From the NCBI RefSeq assembly GCF_015706575.1, contig NW_024037067.1, positions 5,270,884-5,334,883 of the forward strand: a stretch of DNA of 64,000 nt, given 5' to 3'. Position numbers and translations under genes: made by a program. Below the pieces are notes generated by a model, which ran no database searches, was not told the origin of the DNA, and saw only the letters and a program-made list of their open reading frames with translations. Positions 34,490 through 45,487 of this stretch are shown piece after piece. Within the stretch, counting starts at the first letter, position 1. Each line of letters begins with the position of its first letter. The stretch is from Patiria miniata (lineage: Eukaryota; Echinodermata; Asteroidea; Valvatida; Asterinidae).

Positions 34490-34680
34490 TTAAATTTTTC
34501 CGGGTCATTTTAACCCGGAAAACCGTGACGAAAGTGTCATTCTGACCCAGACTTTCCGGGTCTGATTAACCTGGAAAATGAGTCAGAAAATTATCAGTTC
34601 GACCCGGAAAAGTGTCGATTTTGACCGGGAAAAGTGCGAGGCCAAATACAGTAGGTCAGATCTGACCCGGGACCTCTTAC
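34490..34680. repeat. Cluster of GACCCGGAAA / TTTCCGGGTC words
   Basis: At least eight copies or near copies of a ~10-bp word (CCGGGTC in both orientations) lie within 190 bp: TTTTTCCGGGTCATTTTAAC, AACCCGGAAAAC, ACTTTCCGGGTCTGATTAAC, CGACCCGGAAAAG, GACCGGGAAAAG and TCTGACCCGGGA. Spacing is irregular and there are several small hairpins. Probably a structured repeat; function unknown. Confidence 0.65.
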
Positions 34681-34767
34681 AGCTTATTTTTCAAACGTGA
34701 ACAATATACCTTAAACTCATCATTCTCAGTCTTTTTAAGCGAGCTACACCGCGAACAAAACAGGTTG

Positions 34768-35148
34768 CCTGTTAATAGGTTGAGTTACTCCAGTTCCAAT
34801 GCTCATCAGAAATTCAACATATAGAGCTGGAGCTAAAACTATGTTGTAGATCCTAGAACAGGCCCTACAAAAGGGACTCTCTGTATATGTATCACAAAAA
34901 TGGTCCCATTTCCCCTCTAGTTTACCAACCCAGATTCCATTAAACATACCTCACTATTTAATGGAATCGGGGTTGGGATTAATAGAGGGAAATGACCATT
35001 TTTGTGATGCAGATAGGCATACAGAGAGTCCCGTTTTTTTAGTGCCTCTTAGAATCTAGGATCTACAACATAGTTTTAGCTCCAGCTCCGTATGTCGAAT
35101 TCCTGATGAGCATTGGAACTGAAGTAACTGAAGCTAGCCTGTTAATAA
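34768..35148. mobile_element. Foldback element with ~170-bp inverted arms and 11-bp direct flanks (Mutator-like?)
   Basis: Arms 34779-34950 and 34958-35137 are about 85-90% identical in inverted orientation, sharing AGAGCTGGAGCTAAAACTAT/its reverse, CAGTTCCAATGCTCATCAG, ATCACAAAAATGG and AGATTCCATTAA. The direct repeat GCCTGTTAATA flanks both sides (34768-34778 and 35138-35148), resembling a target-site duplication. Long arms with a 9-11 bp duplication fit Mutator-like passengers; that assignment is inference. A frame across one arm is a by-product, not a gene. Confidence 0.8.
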
Positions 35149-35164
35149 TAAAGCCGTTTTAACG

Positions 35165-35345
35165 AAACCCTTAAGTTGTCACGATTGCACGGTATTTGTG
35201 TCTTTGGGCAAGATGCTTTACTACGATTGCTTCTCTTCGTCGAGGAGTAAATAAATGGGTACCTAAAGATTCCAGATTGCATTGATCTCGAGCTACTACA
35301 GAAGAAAAATTGCCCGACGAACATGCAGGGGTAACAACACTGTAA
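35165..35345 (+). mobile_element. tRNA-derived SINE, family 1, partial forward copy
   Basis: It lacks the tRNA head. It starts near GTGTCTTTGGGCAAGATGC and continues with TTTACTACGATTGCTTCTC, GGGTACCTAAAGATTCCAG, CGAGCTACTACAGAAGAAAA and GGGGTAACAACAC in family order. Confidence 0.7.
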
Positions 35346-37492
35346 ACGTGAAGCTCACTATAAAACCTTCGGTATATGAAAAGGTGCTATTTTGGTTGAG
35401 CATGGGAAACCATCAAAACAATGCAATGAGAGTTTCAAGGCAATTAGCCGTCACCGTTGATGGGGGAAAGAGGGACATTCTCCGGACGAGTCCGGTATTA
35501 ACGGATGTACGATCGTTGAGGTTTCGAAAGCGGCCGTCTTGAATTTCAGGGGATGGGATGTGAAAGGGCATCGAACTTGGCGGGGCCGGGGAAACTACCA
35601 GATAACGATCAATCCGTAGGGGGCCTATATCCAGTGGCGACGGTCTCCCCATGGTCTCCCTAACAACCGAAAGATTACAGACATCGATCGGTAATATCAA
35701 ACAGCATGATGAGGAAGTTATAAGCCGAAGGCGTGTCACTATACACTCCGTATAGGTCGAGAGTTATCGACCAACTGTCGCTGCTCTGAGTGGCTATTAG
35801 ACATCAGGGGTACTAGGCGAAAAACAAAGGGGGAGAGTCGCATCTTCGAATTCGTAATTAAACGGCCTAAGTGGACGTGGAGAGTGCCGCGGCCTCGTTG
35901 TCTGGAGCATTCAACTCAATCGTGGTCTGCGGGAAATTATTTATGTACGTATATTGCCGAAGCACTTTATTTCCAGGTGATTGTATAAAATGAGTATAGG
36001 CCTTAATGTGAACATATTTTGTTTTCCCCTCAAAAATGAACAACATTCAATCTGGGATATCAAACACATAGGTACGAGAAAAAAAAATCCAATTTTTGCT
36101 AAATTACAAGCCCGTGAAAGCTCCGCTGTTCTATACGACAATAAAGTACGCCTTTACCTCTTATCAAGAGTCAGAACCAACTACTTCAATTTGCCGAGTG
36201 AACTCCGTTTCGGCAAAACCCTCACGTAAAAAAGGCATACTATATGCCAGTTGAAAACTGACCTGTTCGGGCAAAAAAACACACCACGTATTTGCATTTT
36301 GCACGTGCGCGGAATAATCTGGTCACGCTGTTTACCTTTTCAACAGCCCCGTATAGGCCAACCAAAGCGATCCCCTGTTGGATGTACCATATAGGCATAC
36401 TGCGAGGGTCTTGCTTAACGCATATTACGTTTCCCATACCCTAAAGAGCCAGACATGCTTTGCCATACAAATCAAGGATCAAACTAGAAATTCATCTTAC
36501 CTTATCAAAATTCAGCAAATAACGCAGAAAGTGACATCACTTGAGACACTCGTACATTCCTAGCCTTCCATCTCACTGAGAAGCAACTGCCGTATACCGG
36601 GTCCAAAACCAAGTAGTGCGCGATATCCTCAGACGCAGTAAGGCCACACCACACCAAAGCGCACCCTTTTTACCGCGGGGAGTTCAATTCAACGGAGCAT
36701 GTAGTTCCCCTAGGCCAGGGCCGTCACTATATACATCTGCTTCGCTCTGATTGTAATCACTGGCGATCGCCTGTTCACAGTCACTGTCGGCCCGGCCGTT
36801 CACGGCTGAACTGTTCCATACAACAGGTATAGACTTGACATGCTATAATTTGCTATATCATGTTGACATCTCGAATCGATCAGAACTGATCCCACACCGG
36901 CGAAATATAGACCGGTTAATGTCAACTGACTAGCTTGAAGGCCGACGGATATTAATGTTGTTGGAAAACAAGCGCTCGCGTGGGCTATATAATTAAATGG
37001 TCTAATAGCGGTGGATCAATGTGGATTTCTTTACGAACAGAGGGACTGTTGTATATTTCTCGTTGTCTGTTTGCATTTTTTTTTATCAACTTGGTTCCGC
37101 CACTGTCATTTCATTGTTAACAATTTAGGACAAGTTTAGATGAAGCATTGTTGTACATCAACTCTAATTTACACTTCGGATTGCTCGAAAGTTTGTCAAA
37201 CCTATCCAAACCTTGTTGGTACCTCGGAGATTTATTAATTTACGTCAGTTATGCACAGCTCTTGGAATTAGCCTACCTGTTTATTGATTTCAAACTCTCC
37301 CGTCACTCAACTAGAGTATTTATTTCGATCTTTAACAACCAACATTTTATGCTAAAGATATAGAGCGAGCATGCTGGCTTTGCGCTGCTGTCTATCTCGT
37401 GGAGGCGCCCTACTGATTGACAAACCGATTTGTTCCACTTCTTGATTACGCCTTCGGATTGGTCAAAAGTTCCCACGTTTTTACGCATTGTA
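35346..37492. other. No gene recognised
   Basis: No supportable exon. Sequence is mixed in composition and partly CpG-containing, without recognised repeats. Confidence 0.45.
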
Positions 37493-37507
37493 CCGTTAGA
37501 GGGCGCT
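37493..37507 (+). promoter_or_regulatory. CTCF-like motif
   Basis: CCGTTAGAGGGCGCT matches 13 of 15 positions of the vertebrate-derived core CCASYAGRKGGCRSY. CTCF is conserved in bilaterians. Binding here is inference only. Confidence 0.3.
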
Positions 37508-39866
37508 GTTGTAATTCACCGTTTAGCAGACGACAGTTTTGTGGATCTAGTATCCACGTCATGTGCTGCTATTACGCCCGCATACCAAGGTTACGCCCGC
37601 ATACCAAAGGTTAGGCACCATTCTATTTTATGTCATTTGTCTACCAGGCCAACGCCACATGTCGCGGACAAGTCCAAACTTGTCCGTCCGAAACCAGCAT
37701 GCATAGCATGCAAAGCGCTAGCGCGGCGTGCATTTTACTGCACTGTCAGTGTCAGTACTAACGTTAAGACTGTCGCCAGTGAGCAAGACTCTCTAGAAAT
37801 CTTGCAAACTGCGAAAAGAAGTTATTCGACGAACTTCCCAATATGTTTTTGAGATATCAAGCTTTCAAGTAAGTGTTTCATCATTTATTTTGTGTTTTTA
37901 GGGTCTATACTTTAGTCGTTAGTCTTAGATAAAGTTTTTTGTCAGGAATTTCTGTAGAGATACTCGTTAATATTTAAAATAACTAAACTAGCCTATCTAA
38001 ACTTTAGATAGTTTAGTTAGACTAAAGGCATACTACACATCAATAGACATCCCCATGTACAACCTGTATCTAGCCTATTGGAACTATACAAAGCTACTCC
38101 ACCCAAACTTCAAGTCATGATAAGAAAAACTTACCAAAAACGTCAGAAAATCCTGACCATGCTGACAGGGTCGTGTCATTCACAGGTCGTATCATCGTCC
38201 CCTACGTGTATTTTATTTTTTAAAGGTACACGTTGTAGCATAAAACTAGCAATATGTTTTGTTCTGTTCGTTTTTTTACAAAATGATTTGAAGCTCTGCA
38301 CAAAAACAAGTTGCATGTGCACTTGCAGTCATTTATATGGAACATTGTAAGCAGACTTCTGCCTAGCCCAACTACCTCTGCCTTATAGGCCTAGTCTTCT
38401 CATTAAACTTAAAGGGGCACAAGGTCCTGAAATCCTCGAAAATTTCATGTTTTGGATTGTTTACTTGGCCTATTTCAAACATCTGGTTGGAAGGAAACAA
38501 ACCTAATGTCTTACCGTTCCCGAGAAAAGACAAAAAAAACCCGCTTGTTTACATCGGAAACGACGGAGCTCAAATACGTTTTTCGAGTCGTTCTCAGTGT
38601 ACGATATATACGTTGTGTGTCTGTTGTGTGTCTCCGGAACAGCGGTGACCAATCACCAATGCAAAAATAGTGGTTTCTTCAACGTCCGCAAAAGACGAAC
38701 ACTTCACGAATGAAATCACAACTAGCATCCAAACAGCTCGAATTTATGGGGTCGCAAAAGTGGACCCCGAAATTCGTTCCCTTAAACAGTTTACAATCCT
38801 CCTTCTGATAATTGTATTTCACCCCCCCCCCCATGGAAATATTAATACAGCGATACACTTAACTTACACCTGATACAGCAGGATCCGTATTTGTCCTATC
38901 TACATCTCAGTGCTTACATATTTGGAATTGATCCATTTGAGAATTGAGGTTTTGATATTTTGTGATACTGATAGTGACAACATTTTCAAATTAATGTGTA
39001 GTGAAATGCTTCATGTTATTTCTAAAAACTACTTATTAATTTTGTCTTCATTTTTGTTTTGGTCTATGTATACTATCAAGGAGTATTCATATATCAATAT
39101 GTCAGATAAATTGTTTGGTCATTTTTAAATTAATTTCAAAAATTTGAGCAAGATACCTGACGCACAGTACATAAGTAACTTGTGACAAGTTGCTGAAAGA
39201 CATGTTAGAAGTCGTGTGATATTCTTGCAAAATGTCTCTTTTTTCCTTTGGTCAGTTTGCATGCTCTGTTGAGACAAGTTTCACTTTCAATTCTGTCACT
39301 GCCTGACTGAATATTTAGATGTAAAGGGTACATTGCCTGGTGGAAGCATTTTGGAAGCATTTTGTTTTGGCCCATTGTGGTTTTAGGGAAACTGATTATG
39401 AGCATTCTCCTTTATCTCACTCTCAAGTTTATGATAAAAAGAAATAGCGCCCTCACAAGTTCAGCTATAGCTAGCTCCACAGAAACAATCTGACCACACT
39501 GAAACAGTTGGAAAATGCATATGAAATGTGTCAAGTTTGATAGGTCTGGGGTTTTTTTTTTGGGGGGGGGGGGGGGGGTTGGCAAGATACTTTGATTGAA
39601 TCTTATTGTCTTTTATACAAATTCCTAAAAATGGCAGATTTGTTGCCTCGATGCAACAATTAGCTCTTGTTTTTCATTTTCCGCAACTCAAAACACAAGC
39701 CAAAGAATATTCCACCACTTCCCAATCTCTCGAAAATAAATAAATTCTTAACCCTAACAGTAAGGAATCGTCCAATTTTATTATGATGTTTCACCCACCG
39801 TAGGGAGTTAGGGTTTTAAGCTTGTGTTTTGTAAAAAAAATTGCATAAAATGAAATGCAACCTAAC
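37508..39866. other. No coding exon recognised; possible untranslated first exon ending at 37868
   Basis: A strong donor-like AA|GTAAGTG lies at 37869, after about 350 bp of higher-GC sequence. A matching acceptor could be TTTAGTGTCAG at 41263-41273 ahead of the plus-strand GPCR, making this a 5' UTR exon. This is speculative. The rest of the stretch shows only homopolymers (C run near 38822, G run near 39560). Confidence 0.2.
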
Positions 39867-40141
39867 TAAAGCCACAAAAAAAATAACAATACTAGTTCTG
39901 ATTCTGGTTGCTTTTCCTACCCTATTTTGACAGCCCCTACCTACGGAGTATTTTTTTTTGGAAAAATGAGAAAATAACCCCGAAAATCATCAATTACTAC
40001 CTTTTACCCTCGACTACACACAAACACCTCCATAAGTTCGTACACAAAAAAATTTGCCAAAAAAGAAAAAAATGACCTACCTACCTATCCTATTTTTAAA
40101 AACCATGTAATCGGAAGCAAATTATTTTTTCTTTTTGCCTA
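39867..40141 (+). mobile_element. Repeat family D, copy 1
   Basis: Collinear with 46537-46804: ACTAGTTCTGATTCTGGTTG, CTACCCTATTTTGACAGCCC, GGAAAAATGAG, ACTACCTTTTACCCT, GACCTACCTACC and CCATGTAATCGGAAGCA. Starts and ends are weak inverted repeats built around A/T runs and CTGCTTCCG. About 275 bp, non-coding. Confidence 0.7.
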
Positions 40142-41349
40142 ATACACGTAGCCTTTACTAAAAGCTTTAAAAAACTGAGTCCTTCAGCCCTAATAAATTA
40201 GAACTGTCCACAGTAATTTTTCTAGCTGAACAGATAACGAGCACATCGTTAATCTAACAAATGGCTTTTGTCAGAGACTGAGTGCTCTGTCAAGATGAGA
40301 CTAATTAGAACCTAGCCTTCCTGGATCGTTATTGCCCGAGAGATTAAAGAGACACGATTCAGGTTCAGCATTTTAAAGTGATTTTTCTTGAGCAGCTGTC
40401 CATAACGTGCACAACTAGGCCCAGTTGTTTAGTTTGATTGTCCATTGTCGGTGCTGCTTTAATGAACAGAACCAGAAATATATTACGTACACGTTGATTG
40501 CCCCCAAGTACCTTAAATTTTTTAAAAGATAAGAAACGGAAGAATTTTCATTAGCAGTTATTTTTGTTTTTATTAGAGAAAAAAGTAATAACCCATATTC
40601 TTTCATATTTATCATTTATCTATTTGTCAATTTTTTTTATATTTTAAGCCAATTTATAGTGTGCACAGCTTTTCTTGTAATATGGAATTCCTTTTATCTT
40701 GCATACATGTCTAAGTAAAGCCAAAGTTCCGGAATTGACGCAGGGACGTGGCTTTTTTTTGGGGGGGGGGCTTCTTTTTTTTTTCTTCAATCTTGGATTG
40801 TACAGACAAGGTGGGATATTTTTTTGCTTTTTTGGTGTCCTCGTGTACATTGGTGTCCTCCATAATTTGCCTTGGTGCTAGCGATCATTTGCCTTGGTGC
40901 AATTTCCCATTCCTTGGTGCTCTTTGGTAAAAAAAAGTTGAGGAGGTGCGGCAATAGAGGGCGCTGTTGGAGCTACCGCGGAGCATTTTGGGAAAAAAAA
41001 AAAGATTGACGTGTAGGATTAAAATCGACAGGCGCGCTGACCAGAGACCGACTTATTATTTTTTTTGGCCTAATGGGGTTTAAACATTAACATGTGGCAG
41101 AGTATGTATGTCAGTCCATCAATTTTAATCAAGGCTGTCTGTTTGTAATCAGTAATTAGTGAAGTGAACCTCCCCCTAAAAAAAGGAGCACAGTTTTATA
41201 TAGTGGATGGCAAACATCAGATCCCTGCTTTTCACTTTGTGTCTGACAACATGTACTGAGGAGGTTTAGTGTCAGATCTGTGCACTGCAGTAACAAGTCA
41301 ATTGGGAAGAGATTTAACTTCTTTATATTCAACCAGTTTTTTTGAAATC
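40142..41349. other. Upstream region of the plus-strand GPCR
   Basis: Contains homopolymer-rich DNA near 40756-40830, a short direct repeat of the CCTTGGTGCTAGCGATCATT / TTGCCTTGGTGCAATTTCCC type at 40867-40925, and a CTCF-like site at 40951. No coding exon seen. An in-frame TGA at 41257 separates any upstream frame from the receptor. Confidence 0.5.
40951..40965 (+). promoter_or_regulatory. CTCF-like motif near GPCR start
   Basis: GCAATAGAGGGCGCT matches 13 of 15 positions of the CTCF core, in the same orientation as the 37493 site and about 400 bp before the receptor ATG. The word TAGAGGGCGCTGTTG is shared with 37497-37511. Confidence 0.3.
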
Positions 41350-42474
41350 ATGGAGTTCTTTGAAGCGTTGTTCACTATAGTCTTGTGTGTATTAATGGTT
41401 GCCATCATCGTAAGCAACACGTTTTGTATCATCGTCCTGTGGAAAGTGAGGTCCATCATCAATGAAGCCCCACAGGTTCTCATGACGTCGTTGAGCTTGG
41501 CTGACTTACTGAATGGCCTCATCTGTGTGTTGCCCATGTTTCTGGTGTACCTTTTTGAAATTTCAGACTCGGGAAGGCAAAACTCAGATGCTTGTAGATT
41601 CCAGGCGTTTCTTTTACAGATAATTCAAGTCGTAAAAGTGACGTCGCTGTTGGCCCTCAATTTCGATCGGTACATTGCCGTGACTAGGGCCTTGCGTTAC
41701 CACAATATCGTCACGGTGAAACGAGTTTACATTGGGGTAGCGGCACTTTGGATTCTATCACTTGTTTCATCACTCATTTATGCTAGCGCGGTGGACTGGA
41801 AAACCTCCAACGTCGACAACATGAAGGGCTCGAATACCTACAACATCGACAACGTTAAGGTGTGTGTGTTTCAACTGAACCTGGCTAATGCTCTACATTG
41901 GTTGGATCTGATTGTTCTTGTCATCCTCCCACTGATTGTAACTGTAGTGATATACATCCGGCTATCAACATTAGCCCGACATCATGCAGCTCAGATTGGA
42001 GTGGTTGCTAATGGAGATGCTAATGGAGACGGTAACCATGACAACCAGCAACGCCTTGCTCTGCAGAACCAAGCGCAAAAGGCCTCCAAGACAACCCGTG
42101 TGATGACTCTAGTCTTTGCCGTGACCTGCACCCCTTTCGTCCTGGCTAAATTGGTGGCTACGTACATGTACGCTAATAACGTAGCTTTTTTACTGAACAC
42201 TTTTTTAGTTGTTTCGTTTTGTAGCGGCCTCTGCAACATCGTTGTGTACTTTTGCAGAAACGGCGTCGTCCGCGCTGCTAGCAAAGCCATGCTACGGAAG
42301 AGACTGTTGCCGTGCCAACAGATCCTCCTGAGTTGGTTCACTCGAGCTCGGCAGTTCTTTTCGCGGATTTGCACAAGAAACAACCAACGTGCCAGTCAGC
42401 TTGACCCCGAAGTTCAAAACGCAGCCGTGCCATCACTGCAATCCAATGATAACCGAGAAGGTTCTCATTTTTAA
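41350..42474 (+). CDS. Intronless class A orphan GPCR, 374 aa
   Basis: ATG at 41350, stop TAA at 42472-42474. Seven hydrophobic segments fit a rhodopsin-class receptor with almost no extracellular N-terminus. TM1 carries N23, TM2 the LADLL motif (D52), C82 before TM3 pairs with C172 in loop 2, and DRY is intact at 106-108. W134 lies in TM4 and P194 in TM5. A long Asn/Asp/Gly/Gln-rich third intracellular loop follows (about 211-247). TM6 reads FAVTCTPF, so the usual CWxP has lost its tryptophan. TM7 reads CNIVVY (N296-Y300) instead of NPxxY. The tail has cysteines and basic residues. Single-exon orphan receptors with such changes are common in lineage-expanded families of invertebrate deuterostomes. 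The ligand is unknown. An upstream in-frame GTG at 41269 is less likely the start than this ATG, though a spliced 5' exon is possible. Confidence 0.93.
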   Translation: MEFFEALFTIVLCVLMVAIIVSNTFCIIVLWKVRSIINEAPQVLMTSLSLADLLNGLICVLPMFLVYLFEISDSGRQNSDACRFQAFLLQIIQVVKVTSLLALNFDRYIAVTRALRYHNIVTVKRVYIGVAALWILSLVSSLIYASAVDWKTSNVDNMKGSNTYNIDNVKVCVFQLNLANALHWLDLIVLVILPLIVTVVIYIRLSTLARHHAAQIGVVANGDANGDGNHDNQQRLALQNQAQKASKTTRVMTLVFAVTCTPFVLAKLVATYMYANNVAFLLNTFLVVSFCSGLCNIVVYFCRNGVVRAASKAMLRKRLLPCQQILLSWFTRARQFFSRICTRNNQRASQLDPEVQNAAVPSLQSNDNREGSHF

Positions 42475-43658
42475 CAGAACAGCAGAGAATCCCAAATGAC
42501 AGTCAAGTTCTTAAAATGCCTCTCTTTGTTGTAAAAAAACCAAGAAACATCATCTCTAAAACAAACATGCTTTTTTTTTGTCGAGGGCATGAAGTTTCCT
42601 GCTGTTTTGCTTGTAAAGGATCAGGATCATAATTCAAAACAATTTTTGATCTTAAGTCTGAAATAAAAATCTCAAATACTAACTAATTTAGAAAGGCCTA
42701 CTTGCTTGTTCTGTTCCCTTTTAAGTGCCAAAAAATAAATGCTTAATTAACGTTTTTACAATGGACTTTTCATATGCGTTGTGTTTTGTGCATACAATGT
42801 ACAAAAAGTATGCAATGGACAGTTTAATAGTCAGGCATGCAACTTTTCCCCGGATCAGCTGATTTCCTCATTTTTTATTCCCATTTCTGTCATTCAAAAT
42901 AGAAAAACACTGTACAAAGTCTTCTGAATTTTGGAATTTCCTCTTTTTTTGTGAATGTACAGTTGCATGCCTGAATAGTTGAATATTAAATTGAAATGAT
43001 GCCCTTGGTCCAAAGGAGCTCTTTTTGCAGTAATCTTCTCTGGTTTCAGCTATCCTACACTCATATCTTCATCATTGCGTTGTATATATCGCATTGTATT
43101 ACAGTAGTTTTTGACAACTCTGACACTCTGTTATCTAGAGTAACAATTAAAGGTGCAGGTTTTGATTCAGTTTTTGGCCAGCTTTTTTTCTTTACAAAGT
43201 TCCAAAGTTAAAATGTATGTTCCAAAGTGTTGCTGTGGCAGATGTACAGAGATGGATTTGATAAATTGTAAGGGTTTCTTGTCTTTGACTTTTTGAGTTT
43301 TTAATTGAGTTAAATTTTGGAGTTCTGTGTTAACTTTTAGAGTTTTGAGATCTGAGTTGACTTTTTGAGAGTCAAGTTGACTTTTTGAGGTGAGTTTTTG
43401 AGGTTCGAGTTGACTTTCCTAGTGTACAGTTGATATTTCAAGAATCATTTCTTTTGAAAAAGGCAAGCTATTTGTGTGACCTCTGTGAGTCTGTGTGACA
43501 TACATGTACCAGTTAACACTTATTAATTATCTTGTTACAGTCGGTTATATGGAAGTTCGAAAACAATGACCAGCCATCTGTTTTGCATTTATAATGAATG
43601 TAGAAACTGCAAACTGTATACCGAAGAAAAGAAAACTTATCAATTACAGATGTAAGTG
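42475..43658. other. 3' UTR / flank of the plus-strand GPCR
   Basis: AATAAA at 42662-42667 lies about 190 bp after the stop and is a plausible polyadenylation signal. From 43270 to 43430 there is a degenerate GACTTTTTGAG/GTTGACTTT low-complexity repeat. No further exon. Confidence 0.5.
42662..42667 (+). terminator. Polyadenylation signal AATAAA (candidate)
   Basis: Canonical hexamer about 190 bp downstream of the GPCR stop codon on the same strand. Confidence 0.5.
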
Positions 43659-44139
43659 CAGCCTGTCTAAAAAAAAAATGGTACAATCGAAAACGATTTT
43701 TTTTTTCAATATTAAATCTCAACATAAGTAAGTCGTTTTGATCTTCACATTAAGAAAAAAGACCAGGCTTTCCAATACTTTTTGTTCCATCTCATTTGCT
43801 TTTGTCAATCCAGAGATAACTCCAGATTACTGCGGAACACAAAAATCGAGTTTGTTTCTTTTGCCAAGTTGCAATCTTTTGTGAGCTTCAAGACAGCATG
43901 GCACAGTACTCGAAACAACTCTGCCCATGCATAAAAGTGGCACAAAATCGATTTTGGTGTATCGCACTAAATTGATTATATCTCTGAATTGACAAAAGCA
44001 AATAAGATCAAACAAACACTATTGGAAAGCCCAGTCTTTGTTCTTTAATATTATGCCAAGTAAGAATGACTTATTTTGAAATTTCATATTTAACCAATTT
44101 TTTTTCTGATTGTACCATTTTTTTTTTGGAGACAGGCTG
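43659..44139. mobile_element. Foldback MITE with ~180-bp inverted arms (CAGCCTGTC ends)
   Basis: Ends CAGCCTGTCT and GACAGGCTG. Arms 43659-43840 and 43965-44139 share ATGGTACAATC, GGCTTTCCAATA, TTTGCTTTTGTCAAT and CAGAGATA in inverted order. The ~120-bp centre is unique. Non-autonomous, no coding sequence. Confidence 0.85.
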
Positions 44140-45134
44140 TATATAATCTGCCTCTCAAAAAACAAGTATACAATGTACGTCTCCAACTTGAATATGAATA
44201 AAACACAGTGGTGATTTCATTTGTTGTGTAGAAGCCAAACTGCATGCAGTAATGTGTACATCTTTCACCACTGGTTTCTCCCCTGGTGTTATTGTCACAA
44301 AATCTCAATGCCCCAGTCCAACATTTCTGTCTGAAAGTAAACGCTTCTTGATTCTCCAGGGGGGAGTGTTTTGATCATGAAGGATACACAGATGGCCGTC
44401 CACCACCAGCACCCCCTGGAAAGCCTGTTTGCTTGTGTTCAGCACAGTGTTGGACTCTAGCTAAGGGCAGAGTGTAATAGCATATCGTCAAGAGTTCCCC
44501 AGCTTGAGCAGCTCAGACAAGAGCACAGGGCTTGATGTCTTAGACACGTGCAGTGCCTGAAGCAACAAAAGTCAAAACCAGAAAAGCACTATCCATGGAT
44601 TCAGTTTGCGAACACTAGAAGTTGCTTTTTTGACCACTTTCGAGAACCAGTGGAGGGAACACACTACCACTGCCAGCGCGTACTGGTTTGCACGCGTGTA
44701 GTTCGAAGTATGCGAGACTGATTTTTATTCGGAACGTGCACAAATTCCATAGCGTCTTCGTGCGAGCTTCAAGCGTCGTCGGTGATGCGTTCGAATGTCT
44801 TTTCCAGTGGTCTCCCCCAACTCTCCCTTCCTTCCCATTGAGGGGGTTCTTGCGCACGGAGCCCATATTACAGCACTTGCTCTATACTGAACATGCAGTG
44901 TATCTTAACATGTTGTAATTACTTGACGGAAAACTAATATCACAACTTTTTTGTGGATCCTTTGGGGTATTTCATCGGGATTTGAGTTCTGTTTACTGTT
45001 GTACCTGTGAGATGAATGGTCGGGACAAAATTTAACTGTGCCACACTAGTACGTTAATCAATCATAGTACTTTTCTGTGAACAGTTTAAGTGAACCATTG
45101 AAAATGCTATTAACTTCAACTACTGTTGAATTGA
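44140..45134. other. No gene recognised
   Basis: No supportable exon or repeat. Confidence 0.5.
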
Positions 45135-45487
45135 AAATAATAATGATAGTGGATATTTATCAAGCGCCATATCCACCAGGTACTGGGGCTCACGGTGCTA
45201 CCGGTACATCATTATTACCCCTGCTCATTGGGCCCATGAAACATTCCAAATACCATCTCAGCTCCCTGGGGAGTATACAGCTGGCGCAAGGAAGCTAATT
45301 CAATCACAATAACCATCTCTGCCCTTACAGGTACCCATTTACTCCTGGGTGGAGAGAAGCAATGAGTGACAAAGTGCCTTGCCCAAGGGCACACGCACCA
45401 TGACCCCGCCAGGACTCGAACCCACAGCCTGCAGCTTTACCCACAGACCACGAATCAGTGCCCTTGACCACGAGGCCACAGCACTTG
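45135..45487 (-). mobile_element. tRNA-derived SINE, family 1 subtype (reverse)
   Basis: In reverse order: AATAATAATGATAGTGGATA tail with ATCAAGCGCCATATCC, GGGCCCATGAAACATTCC, GGTACCCATTTACTCCTGGG, AAAGTGCCTTGCCCAAGGG, then the tRNA-like head (GGACTCGAACCCACAGCC, B box; GACCACGAGGCCACAG, A-box region). Open frames over it are not genes. Confidence 0.85.

Noticed and set aside
34744-34947. 67-codon minus-strand frame
   Set aside because: It lies wholly within one arm of the foldback element at 34768-35148.
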